Assembly (NCBI RefSeq): GCF_000519185.1
Contig: NZ_JAFA01000016.1
Location: 62,001-126,000, forward strand
DNA length: 64,000 bases
DNA from: Paraburkholderia nodosa DSM 21604
GTDB taxonomy: Bacteria > Pseudomonadota > Gammaproteobacteria > Burkholderiales > Burkholderiaceae
Direction: 5' to 3'
Part shown: piece by piece, positions 54,894 to 64,000 of the stretch
Layout of the letters: each line of letters begins with the position of its first letter
Numbering within the stretch: position 1 is the stretch's first letter
Notes under the pieces: model-generated
Told to the model about the DNA's origin: nothing
The model's database searches: none
The model's input: the letters and a program-made list of their open reading frames with translations, nothing else
Position numbers and translations under genes: made by a program

Positions 54894-55526
54894 CTACTTG
54901 CGCATGAGATACGCGAGCAACATCTCCGTGTTGAGCTGAATGATTTCCGCACGTTCGGCAGTCGTGCTGAAGTCGCGACCGAGCGTGGCGTTGAGCGTGT
55001 AGCGGTTCGATATGATGTAGTAGCCCATGCCCGAAAGCGTCACATAGAGGCGCAACGGATCGATGCTGGGGCGAAACAGTCCCGCGGATTCACCGCGCGT
55101 GAGAATCGAACCGAGCGTCGCCACGATCGGCGAGATCATCTCGCGAATTCGTGTGGACTTCTGCATATATCGCGCCTCGTGCAGGTTCTCGTTGTTCACG
55201 AGCCGCAGCAGTTCGGGATTGTCGCGATAGTAGTCCCACACGAAATGCGCGAGCCGCGTGATCGCCTCGACGGGCGCGAGCCCCGAGAGATCGAGCGCGC
55301 GCTCGGCTTCATTGAGCGCGCCGAATGCGTGCTCGAGGACCGCCGTGAATAGTTGCTCCTTGCTGCCGAAGTAGTAATAGAGCATGCGCTCATTGGTTTC
55401 CGCGCGTCGCGCGATCTGGTCGACGCGTGCGCCGAACAGGCCGCCATTGGCGAATTCTTCCGCCGCGGCGAGCAGAATGCGGCGGCGGGTGCCTTCAGGA
55501 TCTCTTTTGATTTTTGGCTGATTCAT
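54894..55526 (-). CDS. TetR family transcriptional regulator
   Basis: 210 residues. The N-terminal helix-turn-helix is clear: EGTRRRILLAAAEEFANGGL, GARVDQIARRAETNERMLYY and YFGSKEQLFTAVLEHA. The ligand domain with MGYYIISNRYTLNATLGRDF is reminiscent of the RutR-like group, which is only a weak hint at the ligand. It is divergent from rsxB across 444 bases and convergent with phaZ; either could be a target. Confidence 0.9.
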   Translation of the reverse strand: MNQPKIKRDPEGTRRRILLAAAEEFANGGLFGARVDQIARRAETNERMLYYYFGSKEQLFTAVLEHAFGALNEAERALDLSGLAPVEAITRLAHFVWDYYRDNPELLRLVNNENLHEARYMQKSTRIREMISPIVATLGSILTRGESAGLFRPSIDPLRLYVTLSGMGYYIISNRYTLNATLGRDFSTTAERAEIIQLNTEMLLAYLMRK

Positions 55527-55970
55527 GGTGGCAGGATCTCGTTAAGCCGCGTTGTCCGGTTTACGTTGTCGGGCAAGACTGCGCCGGGCCTCTCCTCGCC
55601 CTGGTATCGACAACGTTGTGCGGGGCGCGCCAGGTTAATGGACAGACACCCTCCGACCTACGGTCTTGCGTTCCTTCTTGTTTGTTTGATGTCGTTGCGA
55701 GCCGACATCGTTCTTCCCCCTGTCTGCCTCGTGCGAAGCACGTTGCCTGCCGTGCCCGACATGTACCGCTTACGTCTATTGATTTCCCCTGGACTGCACG
55801 GTGCTTCGCATTAAGCGCTTTGATTATGGCACATGGCCCGCCGATGGCAATGCGGGAAATCGGCGATAATGCAGGCTTTGGCGCTGTGCGTGTGCGCCCC
55901 TTGAGGCCCGGTGCGAAGCCCTGTGCGCCCGAGGTCACGCCACCGCCCGCCCCGCCCCGATGTAGCGAAC
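55527..55970. other. Divergent intergenic region TetR-rsxB
   Basis: No gene seen. A perfect palindrome ACAACGTTGT lies at 55610-55619, and near-direct repeats GTTGTCCGG/GTTGTCGGG lie around 55545-55575, either of which could be a regulator site. GATAAT at 55865-55870 is a candidate -10 for rsxB. Confidence 0.35.
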
Positions 55971-56816
55971 GTGAACGATCCCAAAACACTCGCAGATCGC
56001 ATCGAAGATCTGCTGCCCCAGACCCAATGCACGAAGTGCGGCTATGACGGCTGCCGGCCCTATGCCGAAGCCGTCGCCGCCGGCGCCGCCAACTACAATC
56101 AGTGCCCGCCCGGTGGCCTGGAAGGCGTCGAGCGCCTCGCGACACTGCTCGGCAAACCCGTCATCCCGATCAATCCGGACAACGGCGTGGAGCGTGCGCG
56201 TCCGGTGGCATTCATCGACGAACAACTGTGCATCGGCTGCACGCTGTGCATGCAAGCATGTCCCGTCGACGCGATCGTGGGCGCGCCCAAGCAGATGCAC
56301 ACCATCGTCAAGGATCAGTGCACGGGCTGCGACCTGTGCGTCGCGCCCTGCCCGGTCGACTGCATCGCAATGATTCCCGTTACGGGCGAAGCGACCGGCT
56401 GGGACGCGTGGACGCAGCAGCAGGCCGACGAAGCCCGCGTGCGGCATGACCGGCGCGCCGCGCGCCAGGTCGCCGAACGCAATGCGGCCGAGGCGCGCGC
56501 CGCGGCTCGCCGCACCGCCACGAGTGCGCCGCAGGCCCAGGCGCCCCAAGTGCAGCAAGACGCCGCCACGCAGCCCGCCAGCGCCCCCGCCGACGACGCC
56601 GAAGCGAAGAAGAAAGCGATCATCCAGGCCGCGCTCGAACGCGCGCGCCGCAAGAAGGCGGAATTGGCCGAACAGGGTGTGGGACCGCGCAACGTCGAGC
56701 ACGTAAGCGCCGACGTGCAGGCGCAGATCGATGCCGCCGAGGCGCGCCGCAAGCGTATTGGTATCGAGCCGAGCACATCGGACTCACCGCCCGACGACGA
56801 CAAATCCGCGCGATAG
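55971..56816 (+). CDS. rsxB: RsxB/RnfB-like ferredoxin, soluble form
   Basis: 281 residues from a GTG at 55971. An Fe-S domain (DLLPQTQCTKCGYDGCRPYA ... NQCPPGG) is followed by two 4Fe-4S ferredoxin motifs, CIGCTLCMQACPVDAI and CTGCDLCVAPCPVDCI. The N-terminal membrane helix of E. coli RsxB is missing, and none of rsxA, C, D, G or E is nearby. A charged Ala/Arg/Lys-rich tail of about 130 residues follows. In E. coli Rsx keeps SoxR reduced; here it may be a free electron carrier, perhaps serving nth, 35 bases downstream, whose cluster is 4Fe-4S. Confidence 0.85.
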   Translation: MNDPKTLADRIEDLLPQTQCTKCGYDGCRPYAEAVAAGAANYNQCPPGGLEGVERLATLLGKPVIPINPDNGVERARPVAFIDEQLCIGCTLCMQACPVDAIVGAPKQMHTIVKDQCTGCDLCVAPCPVDCIAMIPVTGEATGWDAWTQQQADEARVRHDRRAARQVAERNAAEARAAARRTATSAPQAQAPQVQQDAATQPASAPADDAEAKKKAIIQAALERARRKKAELAEQGVGPRNVEHVSADVQAQIDAAEARRKRIGIEPSTSDSPPDDDKSAR

Positions 56817-56851
56817 CGCTCCGCAACGCAAAGGCCCCACGCACAACGAGC

Positions 56852-57496
56852 ATGAACGCCACCAAGCGCCGCGCCATCTACGAAACGCTGCAAAGCCTCA
56901 ATCCGCATCCCACTACCGAGCTGGAATTCAGCACGCCGTTCGAACTCCTGATCGCCGTGATGCTCTCCGCGCAGGCCACCGACGTTTCGGTGAACAAGGC
57001 CATGCGCCGGATGTTTCCGGTCGCCAACACGCCGGACGCGGTGCTCGCGCTGGGCGAGGAAGGGGTGGCCGATTACATCAAGACGATCGGCCTTTATCGC
57101 ACCAAGGCCAAGAACGTCATTGCGACGTGCCGCATTCTCATCGAGCAATACGGCAGCGAGGTGCCGCCGACGCGCGAGGCGCTCGAAGCGTTGCCCGGCG
57201 TTGGACGCAAGACCGCGAACGTCGTGCTCAACACGGCCTTCGGCCAGCCGACCATTGCCGTCGACACGCATATCTTTCGGGTTGCGAACCGAACGGGACT
57301 CGCGCCCGGCAAGGACGTGCGTACCGTCGAAACCGCGCTCGAAAAATTCACGCCACCCGAGTTCCGCCAGGACGCGCATCACTGGCTCATCCTCCACGGG
57401 CGCTATGTGTGCAAGGCGCGCCGGCCCGAATGCTGGCATTGCGTGATCGAGCCGCTGTGCGAGTTCAAGCCGAAGACGGCGCCGCCGGAGCTCTGA
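56852..57496 (+). CDS. nth: Endonuclease III
   Basis: 214 residues. The helix-hairpin-helix LEALPGVGRKTANVVLNTAF carries the catalytic Lys, with the Asp in IAVDTHIFRVANRTGL, and the 4Fe-4S loop CKARRPECWHCVIEPLC ends the protein. It removes oxidised pyrimidines and cuts at abasic sites. Immediately after rsxB, the order kept from the rsx-nth locus of gamma-proteobacteria. Confidence 0.97.
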   Translation: MNATKRRAIYETLQSLNPHPTTELEFSTPFELLIAVMLSAQATDVSVNKAMRRMFPVANTPDAVLALGEEGVADYIKTIGLYRTKAKNVIATCRILIEQYGSEVPPTREALEALPGVGRKTANVVLNTAFGQPTIAVDTHIFRVANRTGLAPGKDVRTVETALEKFTPPEFRQDAHHWLILHGRYVCKARRPECWHCVIEPLCEFKPKTAPPEL

Positions 57497-57589
57497 GCGA
57501 GCGCGAGCGTCCGGGCGTAAAATGTTGGATTCAGGCAGCGCAGCACGACGCTGCGCGATTTAGCGCCTCACCAATACGACCGACTCAAG

Positions 57590-58024
57590 ATGTTCAATCC
57601 TAGCCGCGACGAAGTCCGCCACTTTTTCACCGAGACCTGGCGCAAGCAGCGCGCGGGCGAAATCCTCACGCCGCTCGAGGCGATCGCCGCCGACTGGATC
57701 GTCGAGCACCCCGAATATCACGCCGAACTCACCGACGCCGTTGCGGCCGCCGCCCAGGACTATTCGCCCGAGCGCGGCCAGAGCAATCCGTTCCTGCATC
57801 TGTCGATGCATCTTGCGATCAGCGAGCAGCTTTCGATCGACCAGCCGCCCGGCATCCGCGCCGCGCACGACCGGCTCGCGGCACGCCTCGGATCCACGCA
57901 CGACGCGCAGCACGCGATCATGGAGTGCCTCGGCGAAACGATCTGGGAAGCGCAACGCACCAACACGCCGCCCGACACCGACGCCTATCTCATGCGCATC
58001 GAGCGCCGCGCATCTCGCGATTGA
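57590..58024 (+). CDS. DUF1841 family protein
   Basis: 144 residues, MFNPSRDEVRHFFTETWRKQ at the start and NPFLHLSMHLAISEQLSIDQ in the middle, the DUF1841 pattern seen in beta-proteobacteria next to nth. Soluble, mostly helical by composition; several His residues but no recognisable active site. Function unknown. Ends before a strong terminator. Confidence 0.87.
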   Translation: MFNPSRDEVRHFFTETWRKQRAGEILTPLEAIAADWIVEHPEYHAELTDAVAAAAQDYSPERGQSNPFLHLSMHLAISEQLSIDQPPGIRAAHDRLAARLGSTHDAQHAIMECLGETIWEAQRTNTPPDTDAYLMRIERRASRD

Positions 58025-58065
58025 CTCGCGACTGAAGCACATCTGAAAGAAATAAGGCCGCAAAA

Positions 58066-58114
58066 AAACACCCCGCGAACGCCTCGCCGAAAACGAGGCC
58101 CACGCGGGGTGTTT
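58066..58114. terminator. Bidirectional terminator between DUF1841 and the cytochrome genes
   Basis: AAACACCCCGCG (58066-58077) pairs with CGCGGGGTGTTT (58103-58114), enclosing an inner GCCTCG/CGAGGC stem. It suits convergent transcripts. Confidence 0.9.
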
Positions 58115-58153
58115 CACATGATGCGGCACGCATGGCGCGCGCCGCGCTCACGT

Positions 58154-58549
58154 CTACTTCTTGTTGACGAGGTCGCCGCTGAGCGACTCGATATACGCGG
58201 CGAGATCCTTCATATCGCTCTGCGAAAGGCTCTGCACCTGCGCCTGCATGATCGGATTGTTGCGGCCGAGGTGCGGATTGCTGGTGCCCATCTGGTACTG
58301 GCGGAGCGCCCAGTAGATGTAGTCGGCGTGCTGGCCGGCGAGCTTCGGATATTCGGGGCTCACGGGCTTGTTCAGGCCCGGACCGTGACAGGCTGCGCAG
58401 TTGTGACTGTCGGCGAGGACCTTGCCATTGGAGGCATTGGCCGCGTGCGCGGGATTGAGCGCGAGCGCGGCGGCCAGTGCGAGCCCGGCGCCCGCGAGCT
58501 TGATGGTTGCACCGGCAAACGAAGGCATAGCCGTGTAGGGCTTGTTCAT
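58154..58549 (-). CDS. Monohaem cytochrome c, exported
   Basis: 131 residues. A signal peptide (LAGAGLALAAALALNPAHA) is followed by one haem site CAACH and PKLAGQHADYIYWALRQYQ, with the axial Met probably in the NPIMQAQVQSLS segment. It belongs to the small class I/c4-c553-like group and should carry electrons in the periplasm. 18 bases after a second cytochrome gene, same strand. Confidence 0.9.
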   Translation of the reverse strand: MNKPYTAMPSFAGATIKLAGAGLALAAALALNPAHAANASNGKVLADSHNCAACHGPGLNKPVSPEYPKLAGQHADYIYWALRQYQMGTSNPHLGRNNPIMQAQVQSLSQSDMKDLAAYIESLSGDLVNKK

Positions 58550-58567
58550 GGGTTCTCCACCTGCCGG

Positions 58568-58933
58568 TTATTTATTCGGATTGTCTTTCGACGTGGCCGT
58601 TTGCGCCGCATAGTAGGCCGCGATGTCGGCGATGTCCTGTTCGCTGAGCGAGGACGCGATCGCGTGCATCGTCTCGAAATGCCGGTCGCCCTTCTTGTAG
58701 GCGAGCAACGCGTTCATGATGTACTGCGCGTTCTGGCCGCCCAGAATGGGCACGTGGTAGACCTCGGGGTAAGCGGTGCGGTAGTCGGGAATACCATGAC
58801 AGCCGATACACATCGCCACCTTGTCCTGACCCGCCTTCGCGTTGCCCACGATGTCCGCGTGAGCCGTGACCGCGAAGCACGCCAGCATGGTGATTGCGCC
58901 CGTGATGACGTGCTTGCCGACAATTTTTTTCAT
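58568..58933 (-). CDS. Monohaem cytochrome c, exported
   Basis: 121 residues starting MKKIVGKHVITGAITMLACF, a signal peptide ending AHA. One haem site CIGCH, then ILGGQNAQYIMNALLAYKKG and METMH-like distal region (HFETMHAIASSLSEQD). The two single-haem proteins in tandem resemble the two halves of dihaem cytochrome c4, as if split. Start set at the ATG at 58933. Confidence 0.9.
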   Translation of the reverse strand: MKKIVGKHVITGAITMLACFAVTAHADIVGNAKAGQDKVAMCIGCHGIPDYRTAYPEVYHVPILGGQNAQYIMNALLAYKKGDRHFETMHAIASSLSEQDIADIAAYYAAQTATSKDNPNK

Positions 58934-59352
58934 AGCATCCAACCTGGCTTGAGGGGATTCGAACGCCCGAACCGCAGGCCACGGCCTGCGCCGCATTACT
59001 GCTGTTTTACTTTTGGGGTCGCCGTGCAGGCCGAAAAAAATCGGTCCGAGTATACCGCGACGCCGCGCCGGCCGTCCACCGGCCGCGCCACGCCTGGCGG
59101 GCCTCGGAGCGCCTGTGGTGGGCCCGCGATAGGCCCGCAGCGGCCACGCAGCGCGCTGGCGCGCTGGCTCGCCCGCAGACAACCCGGAGGAACCCTGGCA
59201 CGCGCAACGGACTCGCCGCGCGCCGTCGCGAGACGGCTGGCAGCCCTCGCGACCGTGCCCCAAAGAGCGGACCCAACGATACGCGGTGGCGCGCCGACGC
59301 AACACCCCATCTGACTTATACTGGGATTTTTTTCCCAGCGAGCGGATTCACC
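58934..59352. other. Divergent promoter region between cytochrome c and moxR
   Basis: No gene seen; very GC-rich in the middle. Minus-strand TATACT at 59054-59049 (cytochromes) and plus-strand TATACT at 59317-59322 (moxR) are candidate -10s. Each is followed within about ten bases by a short palindrome with a poly-T loop. Confidence 0.5.
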
Positions 59353-60204
<852 letters not shown>

Positions 60205-60238
60205 CAGGAACCCCGCGCGCGAACGCCGGAGACACCGC

Positions 60239-61411
60239 ATGCTGATCGACTTCTTCTACACGCTGCGCGACGCGAAGCTGCCGGTTTCCGTGAAGGAGTA
60301 CCTCACGCTCGTCGAAGCGCTCAAGGCGCGCGTGATCGCGCCCTCGCTCGACGACTTCTACTACCTCGCGCGCATGACGCTCGTGAAGGACGAGCAGTAC
60401 TTCGACCGCTTCGATCAGGCGTTCGGCGCGTATTTTCGCGGCATCGAGAAGAAGTCGGAACTCGCCTTCGAGATTCCCGAAGACTGGCTCAAGAAGCGGC
60501 TGGAGCGCGACTTCACGCCCGAACAGCGCGCGCAGATCGAAGCGATGGGCGGCCTCGACAAGCTCATGGAGCGCCTCAAAGAGCTCTTCGAAGAACAGAA
60601 GGAGCGCCACGAGGGCGGCAGCAAGTGGATCGGCACGGGCGGCACGTCGCCCTTCGGCCACGGCGGCTATAACCCCGAAGGCATTCGCATTGGCGGCGAA
60701 GGCGGCCAGCGCAGCGCCGTCAAAGTGTGGGACGCGCGCGCGTACCGCGACTACGACGACCAGGTCGAAATCGGCACGCGCAACATCAAGGTCGCGTTGC
60801 GCCGCCTGCGCCGCTTCGCGCGCGAAGGCGCGGCGGAAGAACTCGACCTCGGCGACACGATCCGCAGCACCGCCGCGAACGCGGGCTGGCTCGACCTCAA
60901 GATGGTGCCGGAGCGCCACAACAACGTGAAAGTGCTGATGCTGCTCGACGTGGGCGGCTCGATGGACGATCACATCAAGCGCACGGAAGAACTGTTTTCG
61001 GCGGCAAAAGCCGAATTCAAGCATCTGGAGTTCTACTACTTCCACAACTGTGTCTACGACTACCTGTGGAAGAACAACCGCCGCCGCCACGCCGAGCGCA
61101 CGCCCACGTGGGATCTGCTGCACAAGTTCACGCCCGACTACAAGCTCATTTTCGTGGGCGACGCCACGATGAGCCCGTACGAGGTGCTGCAGCCGGGCGG
61201 CTCGGTCGAGTACAACAACCCCGAAGCGGGCGCCGTGTGGCTGCGCCGCCTTGCCGACCAGTTCCCGCACTTCGCCTGGCTCAACCCCGAGCCCGAGCGA
61301 CTATGGGAGTACCGCCAGTCGGTGTCGGTCATCCGCGAGATTCTCGGCCACCGCATGTACCCGCTCACCGTCGCCGGGCTCGAAACGGCCATGCGCGTGC
61401 TGAGCAAATAG
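60239..61411 (+). CDS. VWA domain protein, CoxE-like partner of MoxR
   Basis: 390 residues. The N-terminal part MLIDFFYTLRDAKLPVSVKE and DDFYYLARMTLVKDEQYFDR is typical of CoxE-like proteins. A Gly-rich stretch (about 125-160) leads to a VWA domain whose metal site reads LMLLDVGGSMDDH, so the first Ser of the usual DxSxS is Gly. It probably links the MoxR ATPase to its substrate. Confidence 0.9.
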   Translation: MLIDFFYTLRDAKLPVSVKEYLTLVEALKARVIAPSLDDFYYLARMTLVKDEQYFDRFDQAFGAYFRGIEKKSELAFEIPEDWLKKRLERDFTPEQRAQIEAMGGLDKLMERLKELFEEQKERHEGGSKWIGTGGTSPFGHGGYNPEGIRIGGEGGQRSAVKVWDARAYRDYDDQVEIGTRNIKVALRRLRRFAREGAAEELDLGDTIRSTAANAGWLDLKMVPERHNNVKVLMLLDVGGSMDDHIKRTEELFSAAKAEFKHLEFYYFHNCVYDYLWKNNRRRHAERTPTWDLLHKFTPDYKLIFVGDATMSPYEVLQPGGSVEYNNPEAGAVWLRRLADQFPHFAWLNPEPERLWEYRQSVSVIREILGHRMYPLTVAGLETAMRVLSK

Positions 61412-61524
61412 GCGCCAGCACTCCCGCCCTTTTCCGCTTCCTCGAGGCGGCGCGTGCCTGAGGGTGTCTTCAGGCCGCGCCGCCCGCTGCCGTCATATCT
61501 AAGCAAAATCTGGAGACCACCCGC

Positions 61525-62751
61525 ATGACCACCCCCTCTTCCCCCGACCTGCCAGCGACATTCAGGCCGGGGCCGCTGCGGCCCTTCGCCGACACCTCGG
61601 TCGCCACGATCGTGGCCGGCTTCGTCGCGATGATGACCGGCTACACCAGCTCGCTCGTGCTGATGTTTCAGGCCGGCCAGGCCGCGCATCTTTCCGACGC
61701 GCAGATCTCCTCGTGGATCTGGGCGCTTTCCATCGGCATGGCCTTGACCACCATCGGCCTGTCGCTGTGGTTCCGCGCGCCCATCGTGGTCGCGTGGTCC
61801 ACGCCGGGCGCGGCGCTCCTCATCAGCTCGCTGCCGCACGTGCCTTATGCCGAGGCGATCGGCGCCTATCTCGTCTGCGCCGTGCTGCTCACGGCCGTGG
61901 GCCTCACCGGCTGGTTCGACACGCTCATGAAGCGCGTTCCCGCGGGCATCGCGGCGGCGCTGCTCGCGGGCATCCTGTTCGAGATCGGCATCGAGATCTT
62001 CCACGCCGCGCAGGTGCAGACGCCGCTCGTGCTCACGATGTTCTTCGGCTATCTGATCGTGAAGCGCTTCGTGCCGCGCTATGCGATCGTCGCGACGCTC
62101 GTGATCGGCATCGCCGCGGCCGCCATGCTCGGGCTGCTCGACTTCAGCCACTTCCGCGTGGCGGTGGCCAGACCCGTGTTCACGATGCCGGCGTTCTCGC
62201 TCACGGCGGTGGTGAGCATCGGCATTCCGCTCTTCGTCGTGGCGATGGCCTCGCAGAACGTGCCCGGCATCGCCGTCCTGCGCGCCGACGGCTACGACCA
62301 CACGGCCGCGCCCTCCTCGCCGCTCATCGCCACCACCGGCTTGGCCTCGCTCGTGCTCGCGCCGTTCGGCTCGCACGGCGTGAACCTCGCGGCCATTACG
62401 GCGGCGATCTGCACCGGCCCGCACGCCCACGAAGACCGCACGAAGCGCTATATGGCGGCCGTGTGGTGCGGCATCTTCTACCTGATCGCCGGCACCTTCG
62501 GCGCGACCATCGCGGCGCTGTTCGCGGCGTTCCCGCAGGCGCTCGTGGTGTCGATCGCGGCGCTCGCGCTGTTCGGCTCGATCATGAGCGGCCTCACCAA
62601 CGCCATGCAGAACCCGAAGGAGCGCGAAGCCGCGCTCATCACCTTCATGGTGACGGCCTCCGGGCTCACGCTGCTCTCCGTCGGCGCGGCGTTCTGGGGG
62701 CTCGTGGCGGGTGTCATCACGCAGTTCGTGCTGAACGCGCGGCGCGCCTGA
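61525..62751 (+). CDS. benE: BenE family benzoate/H+ symporter
   Basis: 408 residues with about twelve hydrophobic segments. VATIVAGFVAMMTGYTSSLV, AWSTPGAALL and FGSHGVNLAAITAAICTGPH are characteristic of BenE. GGAG precedes the ATG. In characterised members it imports benzoate with protons; no ben catabolic genes lie nearby, so the substrate here is provisional. Confidence 0.9.
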   Translation: MTTPSSPDLPATFRPGPLRPFADTSVATIVAGFVAMMTGYTSSLVLMFQAGQAAHLSDAQISSWIWALSIGMALTTIGLSLWFRAPIVVAWSTPGAALLISSLPHVPYAEAIGAYLVCAVLLTAVGLTGWFDTLMKRVPAGIAAALLAGILFEIGIEIFHAAQVQTPLVLTMFFGYLIVKRFVPRYAIVATLVIGIAAAAMLGLLDFSHFRVAVARPVFTMPAFSLTAVVSIGIPLFVVAMASQNVPGIAVLRADGYDHTAAPSSPLIATTGLASLVLAPFGSHGVNLAAITAAICTGPHAHEDRTKRYMAAVWCGIFYLIAGTFGATIAALFAAFPQALVVSIAALALFGSIMSGLTNAMQNPKEREAALITFMVTASGLTLLSVGAAFWGLVAGVITQFVLNARRA

Positions 62752-63058
62752 CGCGGGCGAGCCGCCGCCGCGTGCGCCTGCCAACGCCGCTGGCACGTCG
62801 TGTGCGGCGCGTCTCGCATGCGTCCTGCCCGCGCGAAACGCAACGCCACGCGTTTCCGCCATAAAATGACGATGTGAGCTGCGCCCAGACGCGCGGCAAG
62901 ATACGCCCCACCCGGCTTCCCGCCCAATCGGCGCGGGCCGGGCCGGAACGGCGCAGCGTCTTTCTCGTTCCGCCCGGCGCGCCCCAGGTTCACGCCTGAA
63001 GCGCACCGGCCGTTCAACTCTCACCGATGCAGGCGCGCACGCGCCCACAGGGCCTGAC
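62752..63058. other. Intergenic region benE-tal
   Basis: No gene seen in 307 bases. CATAAAATG at about 62860-62868 holds a TAAAAT candidate -10 for tal, with a weak -35. No terminator for benE was recognised. Confidence 0.35.
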
Positions 63059-64000
63059 ATGACTACCGCACTCGACCAGCTCAAGCAGTACACCACCGTC
63101 GTCGCCGATACGGGCGACTTCCAGCAATTCGTGCAGTACAAGCCGCGGGACGCGACGACCAACCCGTCGCTGATCCTCAAGGCGGTCCAGAAAGCCGAGT
63201 ACCGTCCGCTGCTCGAAAAAACCGTGCGCGATCACGCGAGCGAATCGCTCGAGTCGATCATCGACCATCTGCTGATCGCGTTCGGCACGGAAATCCTCAA
63301 GATCATTCCGGGCCGCGTCTCGACCGAAGTCGATGCCCGCCTCTCGTTCGACACGAAAAAGTCGATCGACAAGGCGCACCACATCATCGACCTGTACAAA
63401 CAGGCCGGCATCGGGCGCGAGCGCGTGCTGATCAAGCTCGCCTCGACCTGGGAAGGCATTCGCGCCGCCGAAGTGCTGCAAAAGGACGGCATCCACTGCA
63501 ACATGACGCTGCTGTTCTCGCTCGCGCAGGCCGCCGCGTGCGCCGAAGCGGGCGCGCAGCTGATCTCGCCGTTCGTGGGCCGCATCTACGACTGGTACAA
63601 GAAGGCCAAGGGCGCCGACTGGGACGACGCGAAGGACGGCGGCGCGAACGACCCGGGCGTGCAGTCGGTGCGCAAGATCTACGCGTACTACAAGAAGTTC
63701 GGCCACAACACCGAGGTGATGGGCGCGAGCTTCCGCAACACGAGCCAGATCGTCGAGCTGGCCGGCTGCGACCTGCTCACCATCAGCCCGGACCTGCTGC
63801 AGAAGCTCCACGACAGCAACGAGAAGGTCGAGCGCAAGCTCTCGCCGGAAGCGTTCAAGGACACGAAGATCGAGCGCGTGGCCGTGGACGAGCCGTCGTT
63901 CCGCTTCCAGCTCAACGACGACGCCATGGCGACCGAGAAGCTCGCTGAAGGCATCCGCGCGTTCGCCGCAGACGCGATCAAGCTCGAAAAGATGATCGAG
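63059..64000 (+). CDS. tal: Transaldolase, last few codons beyond the window
   Basis: 314 codons are visible from the ATG at 63059 with no stop; transaldolases of this type have about 317 residues, so only the end is lost. MTTALDQLKQYTTVVADTGD, DATTNPSLILKAV, the Schiff-base Lys in VLIKLASTWEGIRAAEVLQ and HCNMTLLFSLAQAAACAEAG are typical of TalB. It moves a dihydroxyacetone unit between sugar phosphates in the pentose phosphate pathway. Incomplete at the edge only. Confidence 0.95.
   Translation, partial: MTTALDQLKQYTTVVADTGDFQQFVQYKPRDATTNPSLILKAVQKAEYRPLLEKTVRDHASESLESIIDHLLIAFGTEILKIIPGRVSTEVDARLSFDTKKSIDKAHHIIDLYKQAGIGRERVLIKLASTWEGIRAAEVLQKDGIHCNMTLLFSLAQAAACAEAGAQLISPFVGRIYDWYKKAKGADWDDAKDGGANDPGVQSVRKIYAYYKKFGHNTEVMGASFRNTSQIVELAGCDLLTISPDLLQKLHDSNEKVERKLSPEAFKDTKIERVAVDEPSFRFQLNDDAMATEKLAEGIRAFAADAIKLEKMIE

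Overview
The window looks like chromosomal DNA of a Burkholderiaceae beta-proteobacterium, most likely Paraburkholderia or a close relative. This rests on very high G+C with GC-ending codons, on families frequent in that group (DUF4148, DUF1841, intracellular PHB depolymerase, soluble RsxB next to nth) and on familiar Burkholderia gene orders (hemF-nadD-rsfS-rlmH-maf-rng). I identify about 52 protein genes. I see no rRNA, tRNA, insertion sequence, prophage or CRISPR array. Two genes run off the ends: an ABC permease on the left and transaldolase on the right.

Layout. 1-3.2 kb: FtsX-type permease, DUF4126 protein, and a guanidinium exporter (gdx/sugE) preceded by a clear two-hairpin guanidine-II (mini-ykkC) riboswitch. 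3.2-11.9 kb: a complete, tightly overlapping high-affinity K+ system read leftwards, orf45-kdpF-kdpA-kdpB-kdpC-kdpD-kdpE, with a candidate KdpE operator in front and a long hairpin between kdpC and kdpD. 12-14.4 kb: quinone oxidoreductase, methylglyoxal synthase and an SDR, all leftward. 14.7-24.2 kb, rightward housekeeping: upp, yebC, purD, hemF, nadD, rsfS, rlmH, maf, rng, mnmH. 24.3-31 kb: a DUF4148 secreted protein and a lipopolysaccharide-core/lipid A region (two GT2 genes, a GT9 gene, msbA, another GT2).

31-38.9 kb: dnaE, two tRNA wobble-base genes (trhO, gluQ) and the DEAD-box helicase rhlE, which has a long leader carrying seven 11-bp tandem repeats. 38.9-43.8 kb: aldehyde dehydrogenase plus an acetolactate-synthase-type ThDP enzyme, a periplasmic lysozyme inhibitor and purT. 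44-53 kb: META-domain lipoprotein, a large ftsK with a linker of about 870 residues, an exported lactonase, DUF3096 and a GH15 hydrolase. 53.4-64 kb: PHB depolymerase, TetR regulator, orphan rsxB, nth, DUF1841, two monohaem cytochromes c, a MoxR/VWA pair, benE and tal.

Most of the window is conserved core genome. The points I would look at again are regulatory or architectural: the riboswitch with a visible ribosome-site switch, the small Kdp-associated membrane ORF, three separate short tandem repeats (in kdpD, before hemF, in the rhlE leader), the FtsK lacking its usual first transmembrane segment, and an RsxB without membrane anchor or Rnf partners. I found no clearly new multi-gene system. 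All function calls come from reading motifs and remembered family features; no database search was run.
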